From Ianthella basta (Eukaryota; Porifera; Demospongiae; Verongiida; Ianthellidae), in assembly GCA_964019415.1 (NCBI GenBank), contig OZ025887.1, positions 4,600,381-4,664,380 on the forward strand: a stretch of DNA of 64,000 bases, written 5' to 3'. Position 1 is the first letter of the stretch. Each line of letters begins with the position of its first letter. The position numbers and the translations under genes were made by a program. Positions 58,216-64,000 of this stretch are shown piece after piece. The notes under the pieces are model-generated. The model had not been told where the DNA came from. It made no database searches and saw nothing but the letters and a program-made list of their open reading frames with translations.

Positions 58216-60152
58216 ATGCCAGTTTCCAAGGTGACTGTTACCAAGGAGATAGCCACAGTGTGTCTATTCCTGTTTATATCCTTGGCACGGGAAGGCCTGT
58301 GTAAGGATCCCTGTCGCCGCTACCCTGAGCTTGAGGCTGCCCTGATCAATGGTAGCCATGGAGAAAGGAACATGGAAGGTATGCGTGCGGTGTTCTTCCC
58401 AGAGAGCTCTGCTCCACCTCTTCAAGTCATTGTTACTTATGCCATCAATGGGACCACCCAGACATGGAGCTGGTCTCTCAGTCTTGCGTATACCTTCTGC
58501 GGTGCGCGGTACCTGGCAGAGATGGGCATGGGGATACCTGTCATTAGTGTGCTGAAGATGGTGGAGGAGTCTCACCTTGCCACTCCTTTTGTCAAAGTGA
58601 GTAACCTCACTTTACAGTTGGACAATGCTCCGGACGATTTGAAGAAAAACGAACAGTGCCTTATGAAGATGACCTCCCTGGTATGTGTTCTGCACGGGGT
58701 ACTAGTTATGGCTAGGGACAATAGATATTAGTACTACCGGAAGTTGGTCATTAGTGATCAGGCAGCTGTGTAGTGCTGCCTACTACATGGTGAGTGCCAG
58801 CTTTGTGTGCATGTGTGCATGTTGTACTGCTTGCATCCTCCATTCCTCCCTCTCCCTCCTCCCCTCTCCCTCCCCCTCTCTCTCCCCTCCCCATCTCCCT
58901 CCCCTTCTCCTCTCCCTCTCCCTCCCCTCCCCTCCCCCTCCCCTCCCCTCCCCCTCTCCCTCTCCCTCTTCCTCTCTCTCCCTCCCTCCCTCCCTCCCTC
59001 CTTCCCCCTCTCCCTCTCCCTCTCCCTCCCCCTCTCCCCTCCCTCCCTCCCTCCCTTCCTCCCCCTCTCCCTCTCCCCTCCCTCCCTCTCTCCCTCCCTC
59101 CCTCTACACAGCTACACCAGTATGCGGTTCATGGTAGCAACACCACTCTTGTTCGAGTCGGTGGTGCTGTGTATGGATACCACTACGACACAGAGAGGGA
59201 GCTGGTGGGCTTTGAGGAATACACAAGAGATACATTCTACACCATCTTGACAGCTTACAGCGTCCTCCTCTCGTTTTTCCTCCTCCTGCTTCTTTACTAC
59301 TTCATCCGTGAATACAGTGTGGAGGCAAAGCAGATTGTTTGCGGAAAGGGGAATAAGGGGTACAGTCTCTTTTGGGGTGTCATTGCCTTCATGTTCATCT
59401 CCAACACGTGGCACACCGCCCTACAGCTCTCGCTATGGAGGCTCGGAAGTTCACACGTGTACTACGTGTTAAAGGACAAAACTGCCATCTTCCTTGGAGT
59501 GTGGTGGGGCATTCTTGCGCTGTGTCAGCTGCTTGCCGCCACTCTACTGCCCAAGGACACTTCCTTCCCCCTGCCCAGCATCATCTACCTCCCTGTTAGG
59601 GCCATGTGCTTCAGGGTGAAGAAGGAGACAGTGTGTTACATATGTCAGACGCTTGTTATGTGGTGTGTTCTGTACTTTGCACACATTCAAGGTGGTGCTT
59701 TGATGTTCACTGCAGCAGCCATTGTGGCTGACCCGGTCACATCTTCCACTTGGCTGACAGCAGCACTCTTCCTCAAGATTGCCGCTGTGGCACTCCTCAG
59801 CAGTTTCTTTGCTCTTGAGTGTGCATGGAGCCAAGACGAAAACGTGCGTGCCCCATTGCAAAAGTGTGCTGGAGAAGCGCTCCACCTCCTTTCCTGGAGC
59901 ACACCCTTCCTCGGTGTATTCTTCCTCATTGGCGGCCTCTCGGGCCTTACATTCATGGACAAGGAATCTCAGCCACCATATGTCTCAAGTATTGCATCCT
60001 TCCTCCTTGCTCCAACCATCCTGACCTTCCTCGGCTTGCTCTCCAAAGTGTTCATCAACAGGCTTTTCACCATGGCTACACCTGACAATGGGACTTTCCC
60101 TGATGGCAACCGTGGCTATGTACCCATTGGCAGTGATGACTTTGACACTTGA
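58216..60152 (+). CDS. Seven-transmembrane protein of unknown family, 2 exons
   Basis: Predicted 501 aa from exons 58216-58680 and 59112-60152, joined in phase 0 by a GT-AG intron. The N-terminus has a signal peptide-like stretch (ATVCLFLFISLA, residues ~13-24). The first ~195 residues have four N-glycosylation sequons (NGS, NGT, NLT, NTT) and several cysteines, fitting an extracellular domain. Seven hydrophobic segments follow at about 196-219, 239-259, 280-300, 328-348, 367-388, 416-436 and 448-470, then a ~30-residue hydrophilic tail ending DSDDFDT-like acids. I do not recognise the family; the topology resembles receptors such as GPR107/GPR180-type proteins, but no diagnostic motif supports that. 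Confidence 0.75.
58840..59106 (+). repeat. CT-rich minisatellite against the 3' splice site of the 7TM gene intron
   Basis: About 265 bp of CCCTCC/CCCTCT units occupying most of the intron 58,681-59,111 and ending 5 bp before the acceptor. Confidence 0.92.
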
Positions 60153-60461
60153 TATCAACTAAACATGAATTATTCTGAATTTTCCCAGCATTTTAATTGC
60201 TATCAACTTGTGCAAAAATTCATACATAACACAGCCATCTTTATCCATAATCACCATGGCAACAAGATATCCCACATGCACATGTATATCAACACATTAC
60301 ACTGTTATATTCAGAGTGGTGTCACTCATTACATGGTACAATTAATATATGTACGTACCACAGTTGCTGCCGAACACATTACAAACATACTGAAACATAC
60401 ATACACACACACACACACACACACGTAACAAATGATAGAATAGTATTGTAGTTACGTACAT

Positions 60462-60532
60462 ATTAAAGATTTATGAATGCCCTGTCCCGTTTGGTCGGCA
60501 TAAGACAGGCACTTCATATGAAATGCAATAAA
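60462..60532 (+). terminator. Candidate polyadenylation signals of the 7TM gene
   Basis: ATTAAA at 60,462-60,467 and AATAAA at 60,527-60,532, 310 and 375 bp beyond the stop codon. The second lies only 59 bp from the stop codon of the convergent NXF1-type gene, so the two 3' UTRs may overlap. Confidence 0.45.
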
Positions 60533-60590
60533 AATCTCTTGTCAACAAAAATGTGCAGCATGTGCTGAGGAAAGCATAGTCCACGGTTGA

Positions 60591-62289
<1,699 letters not shown>

Positions 62290-62330
62290 CTGGGGCAGAG
62301 GGACAGGGTGTGACCACCATAACACTGCAA

Positions 62331-62478
62331 TTTTGTGAATCACTCAGTCACTCCCACCCCTCACATCACACAGCCACACTCCCACCCCTCACATCACACA
62401 AACACACTCCCACCCCTCACATCACCAAACACACTCCCACCCTCACATCACACAGCCACACTCTCCCCTCACAGTCAC
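62331..62478. repeat. ~28-30-bp minisatellite in NXF1 intron
   Basis: CACTCCCACCCCTCACATCA followed by CACAGCCA or CACAAACA repeats four to five times. Confidence 0.85.
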
Positions 62479-62489
62479 TCCCACACCAC

Positions 62490-63339
62490 AAAGAGCACAC
62501 ATTAGCATTGTATGTGCACAGTATACTGAGTCTAGACCTGTCAATGAACCTCTGTGTAGTCATACCAGACATCTAAAACAGACCACCAAGGTGATATCTA
62601 TCTAGAGGGTAAGGTACATCCATCAAAGGTGAGTGATTGATTGATGCTAGGAGCCCATAGGGGAAACCCCCCCGGAGGCAGGGATCAAAAAGCACCACTA
62701 AAAGAAATCCATAATGTTAGCTTTCAATCTCAGATGTATGTGGAAGGAAACCATGATTTAAAATGGGATGCTGTGAGCACAAGGCCCCTGTCAGCCGCAC
62801 ACAAACCGTAGCGCTCATCAGGACATTGCACTGCATCTAGCAATGCGCCTTTCTATGACGTCTTAAAGGAATCTGCCCACCAACTACCAGCCATACATAG
62901 AACGGAGTAGAAACGTGAATACATTACTGAATTGTGTTTCCAGTGACGTTCAACTCCACACAATTTGTGGGACTTTCTCTTTTACGCTTGATGCTACAAC
63001 TATTTACTGGCTACAGAAAAAACTGTATACATGTAAGTTGCATTTTATTCGTTCAAGCACTTGCAAACGAACTGCAGTGGATACACAATTTTATAGTAAG
63101 TCTTTGAACACGATTGTACTTGACAATTACGTACATCTACACCAACAAATGCACACTGTAACAGTGGCAGATCCGGATATTACGGTAAGAAGGATATAGC
63201 AGGAGACAGGTGCAAGTGGCACACCTTCCAATGTGAGGGAGTGTAGTCAGTCATCAAAGAGACACCACCATTGAAGTTAGAGACGCCATGAGGTGGATTA
63301 ATTCACTGGAACAAATGCTGGCAGATTGTTTGTAGCTGG
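62490..63339. other. Presumed NXF1 intron, no exon seen
   Basis: I looked on the minus strand for NTF2-like domain exons and found none. A G/C-run segment near 62,648-62,690 (GGGGAAACCCCCCCGGAGG) is unexplained. The rest is AT-rich. Confidence 0.4.
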
Positions 63340-63960
63340 GACGAAATGCAGCAAAATTATTCACCAACTCATATCAGAGCCAAATTCATTCATCAATTCA
63401 TAGGCAAAAGAGGCCAAAATTATTCACTGACTCATCTCGGAGCCGAATTCATTCATCAATTCATTGGCAAAAGAGGCCAAAATTATTCACAGACTCATAT
63501 TGGAGCCAAATTCATTCATCAATTCATAGGCAAAAGAGGCCAAAATTATTCACTGACTCATCTCGGAGCCGAATTCATTCATCAATTCATAGGCAAAAGA
63601 GGCCAAAATTATTCACCAACTCATATCGGAGCCAAATTCATTCATCAATTCATAGGCAAAAGAGGCCAAAATTATTCACTGACTCATCTCAGAGCCAAAT
63701 TCATTCATCAATTCATAGGCAAAAGAGGCCAAAATTATTCACTGACTCATATCGGAGCCCAATTCATTCATTGATTCATAGGCAAAAGAGGCCAAAATTA
63801 TGCACTGACTCATATCGGAAGACAAATATATTCCTTGATTCATAGAAAGGAAACCTTCACTGGCCCACAGAGGGGCCATATGTTCACTCATTGAAGGGGC
63901 CAAAGAACATTCACTGACCTTCATACATTTGGGGCCACCTGTATTCATTGATCCATTGAA
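63340..63960. repeat. 63-bp minisatellite
   Basis: About seven good copies to 63,800, then decaying copies to the window edge. The unit contains CAAAATTATTCACTGACTCA, GGAGCC(A/G)AATTCATTCATCA and ATTCATAGGCAAAAGAGGC. The period is exactly 63 bp, so one plus-strand frame stays open (NYSLTHLGAEFIHQFIGKRGQ-like, 21 residues). There is no start context or second feature to support translation, and it probably lies within the NXF1 intron. Confidence 0.9.
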
Positions 63961-64000
63961 GAGTCACTAACCAATACTATAGGTCACTTCATTTGTTGAT

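Overview
The window looks like eukaryotic, animal nuclear DNA. It holds a cytosolic RACK1, a mitochondrial-type isoleucyl-tRNA synthetase split into 25 exons with GT-AG introns, the 3' end of an NXF1-type mRNA export factor, a TIM21/COA1-like mitochondrial protein and an LRRK/Roco-type kinase remnant with a Death domain. Short intergenic gaps, very abundant CA/GT and CT microsatellites, and Roco-kinase/Death combinations fit an early-branching marine animal. A demosponge is my best guess, but this is inference; nothing here fixes the species.

Layout. 1-6,000: a ~205-bp tandem repeat and its degenerate relatives, broken by a 5'-truncated non-LTR retrotransposon (minus strand, 14-bp target duplication) and by a small insertion carrying a hammerhead-ribozyme motif (16-bp target duplication). 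6,070-6,510: a retroelement C-terminal fragment. 6,511-8,100: no recognisable gene. 8,122-11,011 (minus): a broken LRRK/Roco-type gene (COR end, kinase, repetitive tail, Death domain) whose tail contains a palindromic MITE.

11,012-43,485: one ~32.5-kb block. Its edges are ~190-bp imperfect inverted repeats bordered by an 8-bp direct repeat (CACCATCC). Its interior is ~960 copies of a 33-bp satellite with multi-kilobase higher-order repeats. I read it as a non-autonomous TIR element whose internal tandem repeat expanded enormously. The long minus-strand ORFs across it (GDYYPPRTLLN repeats) are, in my view, by-products of a 33-bp unit that happens to be stop-free in one frame.

43,552-62,289: a compact gene cluster. 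The TIM21/COA1-like gene (+, 5 exons), intronless RACK1 (+) and IARS2 (+, 25 exons, 939 aa reconstructed with consistent splice phases) are followed by a two-exon seven-transmembrane protein of unknown family (+, 501 aa) and convergent NXF1-type 3' exons (-). Several + strand introns carry CT-rich minisatellites directly against the 3' splice site, and IARS2 has a tandemly duplicated last acceptor. The right end holds a 63-bp minisatellite.

Functionally, TIM21/COA1-like and IARS2 point to mitochondria (inner-membrane biogenesis and organellar translation), RACK1 to the cytosolic ribosome and NXF1 to mRNA export. Nothing suggests they form a co-regulated unit beyond close packing.
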